This document shows, piece after piece, positions 7,770-15,957 of a stretch of 64,000 nucleotides of DNA. Source of the stretch: Moduliflexus sp964602655 (GTDB taxonomy: Bacteria; Moduliflexota; Moduliflexia; Moduliflexales; Moduliflexaceae). The stretch lies in NCBI GenBank assembly GCA_964602655.1, contig CAZRSF010000010.1, positions 43,012 through 107,011 on the forward strand. The letters are read 5' to 3'. The position numbers were made by a program, and so were the translations under genes. The number at the start of each line of letters is the position of its first letter. The stretch's first letter is position 1. Under the pieces are notes generated by a model that saw only the letters and a list, made by a program, of their open reading frames with translations, did no database searches and was not told the origin of the DNA.

Positions 7770-8948
7770 ATGTTCAAAATTTTGAAGCTCAATCAGATTT
7801 CTTCCAAAGGCTTGGAAATTTTCCCCCAGAACCAGTATGAAATTGCCAGCGAATTCACGCATCCCGACGCGATTTTGGTGCGAAGCGCGACGATTGCGCC
7901 GGACACGATGCCCAATACGCTGTTAGCCATCGCCAGAGCCGGCGCCGGCGTCAATAATATTCCCGTGCCTGTTTGCACGGAACGCGGCATTCCGGTCTTC
8001 AACACGCCCGGCGCGAATGCGAACGCAGTGAAGGAATTGGTGTTAGCGGGTCTGGTCTTAAGCTCGCGCGGTGTGCTGGAAGGGATCGAATTCGTCAAAG
8101 GATTAGCGCAGATTCAAGACGCCAAAGCGATGTCGAAGGCGGTCGAAGATGGCAAAAAGCATTTTGCCGGATATGAATTGGCGGGCAAGACGTTAGGCAT
8201 TGTCGGCCTCGGCAAAATCGGCGCGTTGGTCGCGGATATGGGCTTGCATCTCGGTATGCAGGTGATGGGGTTCGATCCGGCGCTTTCCGTTGACGCGGCC
8301 TGGCGGCTTTCGAACCAGACGCAGCGCATCGAAAATCTGCCGACGCTGCTGTCCAAAGCGGATTATATTTCGCTGCATGTGCCGTATTCGGAAGCGACCA
8401 AAAATATGATCAATCAGAACAACATCCGCTTTTTGAAAAACGGCGCGCGCTTGCTGAATTTTTCGCGCGGCGAAATTGTCGAATGCGCGGCGATTATCGA
8501 GGCGCTGAACACCGGCAAACTCCTACGATATGCCACCGATTTTCCCTGCCCGGATTTATTAGGCCGCAAAGATGTGATTATGCTGCCGCATATCGGCGCC
8601 AGCACCGAAGAAGCGGAAGAAGCGTGCGCGGTGATGGCCGCGAAACAATTAGTTGACTTTCTGGAAAACGGCAACATTGTCAACGCGGTAAATTTCCCGG
8701 CGCTGACGTTGGAGCGCACCAGCCCGAATCGGCTCGCGATTGCCAATAAAAACATTCCGAAAATGTTGGGGAAAATCACGTCGCTTCTGGCCGATTCCAA
8801 CATGAATGTGAACGAAATGCTCAACAAAAGCCGGGATGACGTGGCGTATAATTTGATTGATGTGGATACGCCGCCGAGCGAGACGTTGCTGGCCGCCTTG
8901 CGCGGCATCGAAGGCGTGATCAACGTTCGCACGGTCTATTCTGCATAA
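7770..8948 (+). CDS. serA: D-3-phosphoglycerate dehydrogenase
   Basis: 392 residues. This is the first step of serine synthesis, oxidising 3-phosphoglycerate with NAD in the cytoplasm. The Rossmann motif is LGIVGLGKIGALVADMG (about 145-161). The catalytic Arg is in LLNFSRGEIVE, and the catalytic His in MLPHIGAST. Residues about 320-392 form a short C-terminal ACT-like domain, as in the compact SerA of many anaerobes and Bacteroidetes, and may bind serine for feedback control. The start is at MFKILKLNQ, with AAAGGAGA seven bases upstream. An in-frame ATG at 7740 lies inside a repeat and is rejected. Confidence 0.93.
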   Translation: MFKILKLNQISSKGLEIFPQNQYEIASEFTHPDAILVRSATIAPDTMPNTLLAIARAGAGVNNIPVPVCTERGIPVFNTPGANANAVKELVLAGLVLSSRGVLEGIEFVKGLAQIQDAKAMSKAVEDGKKHFAGYELAGKTLGIVGLGKIGALVADMGLHLGMQVMGFDPALSVDAAWRLSNQTQRIENLPTLLSKADYISLHVPYSEATKNMINQNNIRFLKNGARLLNFSRGEIVECAAIIEALNTGKLLRYATDFPCPDLLGRKDVIMLPHIGASTEEAEEACAVMAAKQLVDFLENGNIVNAVNFPALTLERTSPNRLAIANKNIPKMLGKITSLLADSNMNVNEMLNKSRDDVAYNLIDVDTPPSETLLAALRGIEGVINVRTVYSA

Positions 8949-9274
8949 GAGAACCTCCTGAATTAGCCATAAACTGACGGCGGGTCAGACGCGAATACCT
9001 GTCCCGCCGTTCTCCAACATAGGATGTCACGACCAATCTCCCAATATTGCCTGAACAGAACTATCAAATGGCGATTTTTTTGATAGTTCCCCTTACCGTA
9101 AAATGGTCGCCAATTAGATGTTAACGGCGCGATTCGCGACAGCAATATCATCAACTCAGACGAACACGGGAAAACCGACATCGCGCCGCTGGAGATATGA
9201 TCAGATAACTGAAACTTGACAGAGAATCCTCTTTTCTATATGGTTGCTCGTAACGTTTTTCTAAGGAGGATTAC
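8949..9274. other. intergenic region with two hairpins and a promoter
   Basis: No gene is seen here. An 8-bp stem ACGGCGGG/CCCGCCGT (8977-9010) may end serA transcription. A second hairpin with 11-bp arms GAACTATCAAA (9058-9068 and 9079-9089) has a T-rich loop. The promoter described separately lies at the right end. Confidence 0.5.
9216..9244 (+). promoter_or_regulatory. sigma-70-type promoter of the lipoprotein gene
   Basis: A perfect -35 TTGACA (9216-9221), a 17-base spacer and TATGGT (9239-9244) precede the lipoprotein ATG at 9275. A strong AAGGAGG ribosome site lies between. Confidence 0.55.
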
Positions 9275-9751
9275 ATGAAATATTTTCTGGCGATTATCAG
9301 CGTATTTTTGCTATCAGGGTGTCAATCAGAAGAGTCCTCAGATATATGCGAACAGAAAACGCATCGCTTTCCGTCAGCGTCTTCAATAGAGAAGGCAGAA
9401 ATCATAGAGCTCAATAACGAGGATACTTCCTATTCGACATATTATCCTGACGGCGCGGTGCTGGTGATTGAAACGCAGCAAGAACTTCAAGAAGTCTATT
9501 ACAATCTTTTTCATCGCATGTTCATTGCTGTGCCAGTTCCGTCTGAAATAGACTTCGATTCGTCTTTTGTGATTGTTGCGATTGGAAAATCACATGGCAC
9601 ATGGTCAGATGTTACGATCACTGCTGTCAATTTTTTGCCAATCGGAGGAATTGCCGTGCGGGTCGAAGAGTGCTATGGTGAATTCGGCATCACCGCCATG
9701 ACCAAAGCCACGCATATCGTTCACGTCAAAAAACGCGACTCATCGCAATGA
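9275..9751 (+). CDS. small lipoprotein, possible PrcB-C-like domain
   Basis: 158 residues. MKYFLAIISVFLLSGC is a type II signal with a lipobox (LLSGC), so the protein should be lipid-anchored, probably in the outer membrane or periplasm. The mature part has a beta-strand pattern, DSSFVIVAIGKSHGTWSDV, then two strands ending in THIVHVKK. This loosely recalls the C-terminal domain of PrcB (a protease-complex accessory protein), but the match is weak. The ribosome site CTAAGGAGG is strong. The gene has its own promoter and is somewhat AT-richer than its neighbours. Function unknown. Confidence 0.75.
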   Translation: MKYFLAIISVFLLSGCQSEESSDICEQKTHRFPSASSIEKAEIIELNNEDTSYSTYYPDGAVLVIETQQELQEVYYNLFHRMFIAVPVPSEIDFDSSFVIVAIGKSHGTWSDVTITAVNFLPIGGIAVRVEECYGEFGITAMTKATHIVHVKKRDSSQ

Positions 9752-9775
9752 ATGTTTGATATGACTATTTAGCTC

Positions 9776-9858
9776 AACCACGAAACACACAAAATACACG
9801 AAAAACCGTAGCTGTCTGACAGCTTTTTATCAATCGAATTTTTCGTGTATTTCGTGGT
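9776..9858. repeat. palindrome, CCACGAAACACACGAAATACACGAAAA family
   Basis: The left arm AACCACGAAACACAC...ACACGAAAAA pairs with TTTTTCGTGTATTTCGTGGT. The loop carries a further small palindrome GCTGTCTGACAGC. It is the first of several copies; see 11297, 39647, 41050, 41527 and 43000. Confidence 0.8.
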
Positions 9859-9877
9859 GGATAATTTTTTGTAATGA

Positions 9878-9988
9878 TTTACGTACCGGCTGACAGCCGT
9901 GTCCGCCGTCTTAACCAGTGCACATCGCCTTTGATGGCGGCTCGCGTGGTTCATCACGGCGGACACGGCTGTCCGCCGGTACGTAAAC
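9878..9988. repeat. large inverted repeat TTTACGTACCGGC...GCCGGTACGTAAA
   Basis: The arms run about 30 bases each (TTTACGTACCGGC then CAGCCGTGTCCGCCGT, and the complement), with small mismatches and a centre of about 50 bases. It ends 15 bases before the aminohydrolase start. Confidence 0.75.
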
Positions 9989-10003
9989 AGTTACAATTTT
10001 TTT

Positions 10004-11296
10004 ATGCAACCCTATTTGTTGAAACATGCCACGCTCGCGGCACTGTATCCAGCCAAATTAGAACAGGCTGATCTGCGCGTTGCTGAGGGAAAAATCATCG
10101 AAAAAGGCGCAGAATTGGTGCGTCGTGACGGCGACATCGAGATTGATCTCTCCGGCAAATTCATTCTGCCGGGCATGGTCTGCGCCCACACGCATCTGTA
10201 TTCTTCGCTTGCGCGCGGAATGCCGGGGCCGCAAGAGCCTCCTGCCAATTTCCCGCAAATTTTGGAAAAGGTCTGGTGGAAATTAGATCGCGCATTAGAC
10301 GAGGAAGCGATTTATTACAGCGCGGTGGCAGGCATTTTAGACGCCATCGCCTGTGGCACGACCACGATTATTGATCACCACGCCTCGCCCGGCTGCATTT
10401 CCGGCTCGCTCAAGATCATGAAAGAGGCGTTCGAGATGTTAGGAATGCGCGGCGTGTTATGCTACGAAGTCACGGATCGCGGCGGCGAGGCCGAACGCGA
10501 CCAGGGGATTGAAGAAAACCGCTGGCTGTTGGAACATCAGAGCGAACTGGTCAAAGGATTGGTCGGCGCTCATGCGGCCTTCACGCTCAGCGACGAATCG
10601 CTGAAAATGTGCGCCGGGTTAGTTCGCGCCTATCAGACGGGAATTCACATTCACCTCGCCGAAGACGTGTGCGACGTGAAAACATCGCTGGATCAATACG
10701 ATAAAAGCGTCGCGTCGCGATTGGCAAGCTTCGGCCTGTTGAATGACAAAAGCCTGTTAGCGCACGGCGTCCATGTCAGCCGCGAGGAATTGGCCTGGAT
10801 TCGGAATATCTGGGGCTGGCTGATTCACAATCCGCGCTCCAACATGAATAATGCCGTCGGCTACGCGCCGGTTGCCGAATTCGGCGACCGCGCAGCACTC
10901 GGCACGGACGGGATTTCGTCGAACATGTTCGAGGAAATCAAGTGTATGTATTTCAAAGCGCAAGAGGAAAAAATTCCGTTCGGCGCGGAAGAATGCATTC
11001 GTTTTTTAAATGGCGGGCAGCGCATCGCCAGCACGCTCTTTGACCTGCCTATCGGCGCGTTAGAGGTTGGCGCGGCGGCGGATTTGATTCTGCTGGATTA
11101 TCCTTCGCCGACGCCGATTCATGCCGGCAATCTCGGCGGACATCTCATCTTCGGCATGACCCACGCGCACGTTGACAGCGTCATGATTGCCGGAAAATTC
11201 GTGTTGCAAAACAGACGTTTCACGCACCCTGACGCAATCGCACTCTATCAAAAAGCCCAACAGGCTGCCGCGAAATTGTGGCAGCGCATGAGTTGA
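10004..11296 (+). CDS. ssnA: SsnA-type aminohydrolase (amidohydrolase superfamily)
   Basis: 430 residues. The first metal-binding pair is in MVCAHTHLYSSLARG (HxH, about residues 61-63). Further ligands are HIHLAE (about 219-221), a histidine in LLAHGVH and the aspartate in LGTDGISSN. The PGMVCAHTHLYSSLARGMP pattern is characteristic of SsnA, a cyclic deaminase relative found with selenium-dependent purine and xanthine catabolism genes. None of those partners is present here. The long repeat just upstream leaves no clear ribosome site. The next gene (a PLP enzyme) is on the same strand but is separated by a 140-base repeat. Confidence 0.85.
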   Translation: MQPYLLKHATLAALYPAKLEQADLRVAEGKIIEKGAELVRRDGDIEIDLSGKFILPGMVCAHTHLYSSLARGMPGPQEPPANFPQILEKVWWKLDRALDEEAIYYSAVAGILDAIACGTTTIIDHHASPGCISGSLKIMKEAFEMLGMRGVLCYEVTDRGGEAERDQGIEENRWLLEHQSELVKGLVGAHAAFTLSDESLKMCAGLVRAYQTGIHIHLAEDVCDVKTSLDQYDKSVASRLASFGLLNDKSLLAHGVHVSREELAWIRNIWGWLIHNPRSNMNNAVGYAPVAEFGDRAALGTDGISSNMFEEIKCMYFKAQEEKIPFGAEECIRFLNGGQRIASTLFDLPIGALEVGAAADLILLDYPSPTPIHAGNLGGHLIFGMTHAHVDSVMIAGKFVLQNRRFTHPDAIALYQKAQQAAAKLWQRMS

Positions 11297-11436
11297 AACC
11301 ACGAAAGACACGAAAAATTTAGGAGTGCCAAAGCTTGCTTTGGCTGCGCTTTGCCCGACTTCGTCAGGCTGCCAAAGCAAGCTTTGGCACTCCTATCGTT
11401 ATGCTGAATTTTTCGTGTCTTTCGCGTGTTTCGTGA
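11297..11436. repeat. nested palindrome combining two repeat families
   Basis: The outer arms ACCACGAAAGACACGAAAAATT / AATTTTTCGTGTCTTTCG belong to the CACGAAA family. Inside sits AGGAGTGCCAAAGC...GCTTTGGCACTCCT, the family seen at 7701. One repeat family has evidently been inserted into the loop of another. Confidence 0.8.
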
Positions 11437-11446
11437 TAAAAAATAT

Positions 11447-12604
11447 ATGAATATTTCCACAAGTAGAATGCCAGTTTATCGAGATTCAGCGTTTGTATTC
11501 GACAGCATCGAACAATGCGAACAGACCTTTCAGGCGGAAAGCCGCAATCCACAAAGCGGCGACGCCCTGATTTACACCCGCTACGGCAATCCGACCATCA
11601 TGGAAGTCGAGCAGCAGATTGCGGCAGTAGAAGGGAGCAAATGGGCGGGGTTGACCGGTTCGGGCATGTCGGCGGTGGATATTGCCTTAGCCTTGTATCA
11701 TCGGGCTGACCAGACCGGAACATGGCTCTTTTTCGATGAAATTTACGGCGGCACGAAAGCTTATATCGCTAAAGTATTAGAACAGCGGCGCGGCGTGCGC
11801 GTCAAATATTTCGCGCCTCGCGCCGGGCAGGAGAGCTACGATCTGAACGAATTCGCCCGCATATTAGACGAAGTGCGGCCAACGCTGCTCTATTTCGAGC
11901 CGGTCTCGAATCCGTTGCTGATTGTCGCGAACGGCAAAGAGATTATCAAACTTGCCAAAGAACGTGGCATTCCGGTCGTAATTGACAACACCTTCGCTAC
12001 ACCGCATCTCTGGCATCCGCTCGCGGATGGCGCGGACATCGTGCTGCACAGCGCGACAAAATATCTCAGCGGACACGGCAACATCACGGCGGGCGTGGTC
12101 TGCGGCAATGACGACGCGCTGCGCCAGGCGGCGATGGCGTACCGCAAATTTGTCGGCCTGATTCTCAGCCCGGATGACGCCTATCGGCTCGGCACGCAAT
12201 TGAAAACGTTCGATCTGCGCGTGGCGAAACAGAACGAAAACGCCTTCGAATTGGCGCAATTATTAGCGACTCACGACAAGGTGCAGCAGGTGCGCTTTCC
12301 GGGCTTGCCGACGCATCCGACACATCAGGAAGCGCAAGCGTTGTTCGGCGGCAGCGGTTTCGGCGCGATGATCACGTTTGACCTGAAAGGCGGGCGAGCG
12401 GCCTGCGAGAAATTCATCGCCGCAATTTCGGAGCATGTCAAATTCATGACCACGCTCGGCGACGCGCACAGCATCCTGATTCACGTTCCCACCGTCTTCA
12501 CGTCGGAACGCTTCCCGTTCCCCGGCATGATTCGTTTTTCCGTCGGTTTCGAAGCGTATGACACGCTTGAAGCGGCGGTCTTGAAGGCGTTAGCGGCGAT
12601 TTGA
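11447..12604 (+). CDS. trans-sulfuration family PLP enzyme (cystathionine gamma-synthase / methionine gamma-lyase like)
   Basis: 385 residues of the Cys/Met metabolism PLP family. The N-terminus has YTRYGNPTIMEVEQQIAAVEG, with the Tyr that contacts PLP phosphate from the neighbouring subunit. The PLP-binding Lys is in LHSATKYLSGHGNITAG (about residue 200). The family includes cystathionine synthases, gamma-lyases and O-acetylhomoserine sulfhydrylases, and which of these this is cannot be settled by eye. The ATG at 11447 is preferred: the frame extends to GTG 11426, but those codons lie in the repeat. No Shine-Dalgarno is seen. Confidence 0.85.
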   Translation: MNISTSRMPVYRDSAFVFDSIEQCEQTFQAESRNPQSGDALIYTRYGNPTIMEVEQQIAAVEGSKWAGLTGSGMSAVDIALALYHRADQTGTWLFFDEIYGGTKAYIAKVLEQRRGVRVKYFAPRAGQESYDLNEFARILDEVRPTLLYFEPVSNPLLIVANGKEIIKLAKERGIPVVIDNTFATPHLWHPLADGADIVLHSATKYLSGHGNITAGVVCGNDDALRQAAMAYRKFVGLILSPDDAYRLGTQLKTFDLRVAKQNENAFELAQLLATHDKVQQVRFPGLPTHPTHQEAQALFGGSGFGAMITFDLKGGRAACEKFIAAISEHVKFMTTLGDAHSILIHVPTVFTSERFPFPGMIRFSVGFEAYDTLEAAVLKALAAI

Positions 12605-12609
12605 GTGTG

Positions 12610-12642
12610 AACCCTGTCAGGGTTTGGAACCCTGGCAGGGTT
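12610..12642. repeat. palindrome, AACCCTGCCAGGGTT family
   Basis: Near-perfect 15-bp arms with a 3-base loop lie between two convergent genes. Without a T-run it is only a weak candidate terminator. Relatives are at 19509, 22156, 26588 and 57054. Confidence 0.7.
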
Positions 12643-12655
12643 AGAACTGCGCAAT

Positions 12656-13159
12656 TTACCACGCATTCCGATGCACGCGCGTCGCGTCGTAGCGCGAGGC
12701 GGTGTTTTTGGTTTCTGCCGGATGGCCGATGGGAATCAGCGCAAACGGCACGATATGTTCCGGGAGGCCGAACAGCGCTTGCAGATAGCTGCTGCGCGGC
12801 TGCACCGGATAAATGCCGAGCCAGACGCCGCCCAATCCTAATTCAACCGCTTCGAGCAGCAGATTTTCGGTCGCGGCGGCGCAATCCTGCACCCAGAAAC
12901 CGTCCTGCTGCGGTTCGCGCTGGAGATTGCCGCAGACGAGAATCGCTAACGGCGCAGTTTTGGTCATCTGCGCGTAAGGGCTGACATCGCCGGCTTTCTG
13001 CAATTTCTCCGGCTCGGTAATGACGACGAATTCCCACGGGCGCTGATTTCTGGCGGATGGCGCGCTCATCGCGGCGTCTAACAAGCGTTGAACCTGTTCG
13101 TCTGTAATAACTTCTGTGGTATATTTGCGAATGCTGCGTCTCTGAAAAATGGCGTTCAT
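12656..13159 (-). CDS. nitroreductase family protein
   Basis: 167 residues, compact for the FMN-dependent nitroreductase family. FQRRSIRKYT at the N-terminus and APSARNQRPWEFVVI (about residues 33-47) are the FMN-binding signatures. LGGVWLGIYP lies in the second half. Such enzymes reduce nitro compounds, quinones or enones with NAD(P)H. The start MNAIFQRRS is set by the signature and by AAAGGAG upstream. The open frame extends 44 codons further but reads through a palindrome. Confidence 0.9.
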   Translation of the reverse strand: MNAIFQRRSIRKYTTEVITDEQVQRLLDAAMSAPSARNQRPWEFVVITEPEKLQKAGDVSPYAQMTKTAPLAILVCGNLQREPQQDGFWVQDCAAATENLLLEAVELGLGGVWLGIYPVQPRSSYLQALFGLPEHIVPFALIPIGHPAETKNTASRYDATRVHRNAW

Positions 13160-13185
13160 ATCGTTCTCCTTTTTGTCCCATCGCG

Positions 13186-13213
13186 GTAGAGACGCCCGGC
13201 CGGGCGTCTCTAC
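13186..13213. repeat. perfect 28-base palindrome GTAGAGACGCCCGG
   Basis: 14-bp arms without a loop lie between the potassium channel and nitroreductase genes. Part of it (GGGCGTCTCTAC) recurs at about 33967. Confidence 0.75.
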
Positions 13214-13220
13214 AAAAATT

Positions 13221-14240
13221 TTATCCCTGTTTGATTTGACCGTATTCCTCTGCCCAGCGTTCCGGCGCGATCTGTTCATCCGTGCCGACAATCATCAGCA
13301 TATCTCCGGGATGCAGTTCGGCATTTGCGCCGGGGTTGAACTGGTAGCCGCCGCTGCCGGATTTGATCGCCAGCACCAACGCGCCTGTGCGCTTGCGGAT
13401 GTTCACTGCGCCTAATGAATGATGTTGCAAGGCGGGATATTCGTTTATGTCCACTTCTTCGATGCGGAGCATCTGTCCCGTCACGCGCAGCATTTCATCG
13501 AAAAACGCGATGACTTTCGGGCGCAGCATCAATGACGCCATGCGCAGGCCGCCGATGGCGTCGGGCGAGACGATCCGGTCGGCTCCGGCTTTTTTCAGCA
13601 GCGGTTCGTTTTTTTCCTCGATCACGCGAGCGACGATGAATAATTTCGGATTCAATGACCGGGCGCACAGCACGACAAACACGTTGTCTTTGTCTTCCCG
13701 CAATGTCGTCATCAGGCCGCTGGCCGATTTGATTCCGGCGCGAATCAGCGTTTCGTCCCGCGTGGCGTCGCCATGCAGGAAAAGCATCTGCTCGTGCTCT
13801 GCGATGTCTTGCAGCGCGGCCTCGTCGTGTTCAATCACGACAAAGGGCATTCCGGCGCGGTTCAACTCTTCCGCGATGCGCAGGCCAACCCGTCCCAACC
13901 CGCATAAAATAATATGATTCGTCAGCTTCGAAATGTCTTTCTCCATGCGTCGTCCTCGCAAAAATCGCTTGAAATCCCCTTCCATGATAAACGCGCCAAG
14001 CCCTGAGAGCGCGTATCCGGCCAATCCGATAGACAGCACGATAATTCCGATCGTGAACAGTTGACCATTTGGCGTCAATTTGTGGACTTCGCCATACCCG
14101 ATGGTGCTCATCGTGATAATGACCATAAAAAGCGCATCCCTCGCGCTCCAACCCTCAATCAGCATATAGCCGAGAGTGCCGCCGCCAACGAGAAGGGCAA
14201 TCAGGGCAAGACTCAGCAGAAGTTGGCGGTGAGATTTCAT
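13221..14240 (-). CDS. potassium channel subunit with RCK (TrkA-N/TrkA-C) domains
   Basis: 339 residues. Two membrane helices flank a pore loop with the selectivity filter TIGYGE (about residue 47), an Ion_trans_2 channel of the MthK type. The RCK N domain follows (HIILCGLGRVGLRIAEEL, an NAD-binding GxGxxG near residue 115), then a TrkA-C domain with HPGDMLMIVGTDEQI at the end. It should gate K+ flow across the inner membrane in response to a nucleotide or Ca2+. It is a single gene and the nitroreductase follows after a palindrome. Confidence 0.92.
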   Translation of the reverse strand: MKSHRQLLLSLALIALLVGGGTLGYMLIEGWSARDALFMVIITMSTIGYGEVHKLTPNGQLFTIGIIVLSIGLAGYALSGLGAFIMEGDFKRFLRGRRMEKDISKLTNHIILCGLGRVGLRIAEELNRAGMPFVVIEHDEAALQDIAEHEQMLFLHGDATRDETLIRAGIKSASGLMTTLREDKDNVFVVLCARSLNPKLFIVARVIEEKNEPLLKKAGADRIVSPDAIGGLRMASLMLRPKVIAFFDEMLRVTGQMLRIEEVDINEYPALQHHSLGAVNIRKRTGALVLAIKSGSGGYQFNPGANAELHPGDMLMIVGTDEQIAPERWAEEYGQIKQG

Positions 14241-14362
14241 ACGCGCTAAACATCGCGATAGAAACGCCGATTTTTATTTACAAAATCGCGCTTCTGCCGC
14301 ATCTTGTCGGCAGGCTGCACGTTCAGGTCAACGAATTCTTATTCTCAAAGGGATTGCTAACG

Positions 14363-14902
14363 ATGTCAACAAAATATTCCGCGAAAATATCGCGGCGTGT
14401 TTCAATGCAAAACATCCTGTTTTTCACGCAACCGTCGCTTCTGATATGCGTCATGCTCGTTGTGTTTATGCACTGGCGCATCCCGACGCGGATTGACATG
14501 ACGCTTGTGGTGAATGCGCCCTCATCCGCCTTTGATCGCGCCGCCTTGCCGAAGAGCTTGAATGACGGGACATTTCCCTTAGTGCGGATCAACCGCATCA
14601 CTGTCGTTTTCCCGGATTTTCCGAAACAGACGCCATTGGAAATGTCGAATATTCGAGCGATGCACTTAGTGTATGACGAAGCGTTGCGCGTCGAGATTCA
14701 GGAGGTCGGCGGCGTGTCGAATGTTCGGCTGCAAGGAGTTGTTGGCGAGCTTCGAATAGATGCCGGAGGCATCTGGCACGACGCGCGGCGCACGCAATTC
14801 GACCGGTTGATGGCATCGCGCTCTGGAATCTGGTGGATATTAGGTGGCTGGCTGCTGCTGACCGGCGTCGGCTGGATCAAAATGTATCAGGCGCTCAAAT
14901 AA
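14363..14902 (+). CDS. hypothetical membrane protein with N- and C-terminal helices
   Basis: About 179 residues. A hydrophobic helix near residues 18-37 (ILFFTQPSLLICVMLVVFM) and another close to the C-terminus (WWILGGWLLLTGVGWI) bracket a region of about 110 residues, VVNAPSSAF to DRLMASRSG. That region probably faces the periplasm and has a beta-rich pattern. I do not recognise the family. ATG 14363 is preferred over TTG 14354, with GGGA nine bases upstream. It is divergent from the potassium channel gene and convergent with the ABC ATPase gene, so it is probably transcribed alone. Confidence 0.6.
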   Translation: MSTKYSAKISRRVSMQNILFFTQPSLLICVMLVVFMHWRIPTRIDMTLVVNAPSSAFDRAALPKSLNDGTFPLVRINRITVVFPDFPKQTPLEMSNIRAMHLVYDEALRVEIQEVGGVSNVRLQGVVGELRIDAGGIWHDARRTQFDRLMASRSGIWWILGGWLLLTGVGWIKMYQALK

Positions 14903-14907
14903 TTGCC

Positions 14908-14954
14908 AATCCTCAGACCTCACAGGTCTGGAAGACCTGTGAGGTCTGAGGATT
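14908..14954. repeat. long palindrome, GACCTCACAGGTC family
   Basis: 22-bp perfect arms (AATCCTCAGACCTCACAGGT plus CT) with a GGA loop. It encodes the last 13 residues and the stop codon of the ABC ATPase on the minus strand. Relatives are at 36584, 37528 and 52261, with a half copy at 44721. Confidence 0.85.
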
Positions 14955-15941
14955 CAAAAGATGACACGTCGCCTGATGACCTGCGCTGATATTCGTTATG
15001 TCCGGCTCGATGTCGCGGCAGACCGGCAGCGCAAACACGCAGCGCGGATGAAAGCGGCAGCCCGGCGGAATCGCGGCAGCGGATGGAATATCGCCGCGAA
15101 TCGGCAATTCTTTCGGTTGATTTTCGCGACCGGCCACCGGCTCGCAGACGGCGGCAATCAGGGCTTTCGTGTAAGGATGCGCGGCATGATCGATCACGTC
15201 GTCCGCCGCGCCGATTTCCACGATTTTGCCGAGGTACATGACTGCGATGCGATCCGCGAAATAGCGGGCGGTCGAGAGATCGTGCGTGATGTAGAGATAG
15301 GTCAGGCCGAGTTCCTGTTGCACGGTTTTCAGCGTATGCAGGATTTCGGCGCGCGTCGAGAGATCGATCATCGAAACCGGCTCGTCGGCGACAATCACGC
15401 GCGGCGACAAAATCAGCGTCCGCGCCGTCGCCACGCGCTGCCGCTGCCCGCCGCTCAACATGTGCGGAAAGCGATTCATGAATTCGTCCGGCGGCATGAG
15501 GCGCACCGCCTCCAACGCCTGCCGAATGCGCGTGTCCCGTTCCCGGCGCGTGTCGCCGACGCCGTGAATCAGCAATGGCTCTTCGATCACGTCTTTGGCG
15601 CGAAAACGCGGATTCATCGAAGCATACGGGTCTTGAAAAATCATCTGCACGTTGCGGCGATACTCTTTCAGCCGCTCGCGCCGCAGATGCGTGACATCCT
15701 CGCCCTGATACCGAATCGCGCCGCCGGTCGGCTCTAAAATCTTCATGATCAATTTGCCGGTCGTGGTTTTGCCGCAGCCCGATTCCCCGACAAACGCGAG
15801 AATCTCCCCTTCGAACAGATCGAAACTGACGCCGTCCACCGCCCGCGCATAATGGTGCTCGCGGGCAAGTGCCTGGCGCAGCGTCCGGCGTATCGGAAAC
15901 CATTTGCGAAGCTGTTCGACCTGTAAAATCGGCTGATTCAT
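14913..15941 (-). CDS. oligopeptide/dipeptide ABC transporter ATP-binding protein (OppF/DppF type)
   Basis: 342 residues. Walker A is GESGCGKTTTGK (about 53-64), the signature motif LSGGQRQRVATAR, Walker B VIVADEP and the H-loop THDLS. The C-terminal oligo_HPY extension is present (HPYTKALIAAV, and CRFHPRCVFALPVC with cysteines seen in iron-sulfur-containing members). It should energise peptide or other small-molecule uptake, yet no permease, second ATPase or binding protein is nearby. The final residues NPQTSQVFQTCEV come entirely from the palindrome at 14908, so the native stop was lost. The start is 17 bases after the kinase stop on the same strand. Confidence 0.9.
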   Translation of the reverse strand: MNQPILQVEQLRKWFPIRRTLRQALAREHHYARAVDGVSFDLFEGEILAFVGESGCGKTTTGKLIMKILEPTGGAIRYQGEDVTHLRRERLKEYRRNVQMIFQDPYASMNPRFRAKDVIEEPLLIHGVGDTRRERDTRIRQALEAVRLMPPDEFMNRFPHMLSGGQRQRVATARTLILSPRVIVADEPVSMIDLSTRAEILHTLKTVQQELGLTYLYITHDLSTARYFADRIAVMYLGKIVEIGAADDVIDHAAHPYTKALIAAVCEPVAGRENQPKELPIRGDIPSAAAIPPGCRFHPRCVFALPVCRDIEPDITNISAGHQATCHLLNPQTSQVFQTCEV

Positions 15942-15957
15942 ACGTATGCGACCTCAG

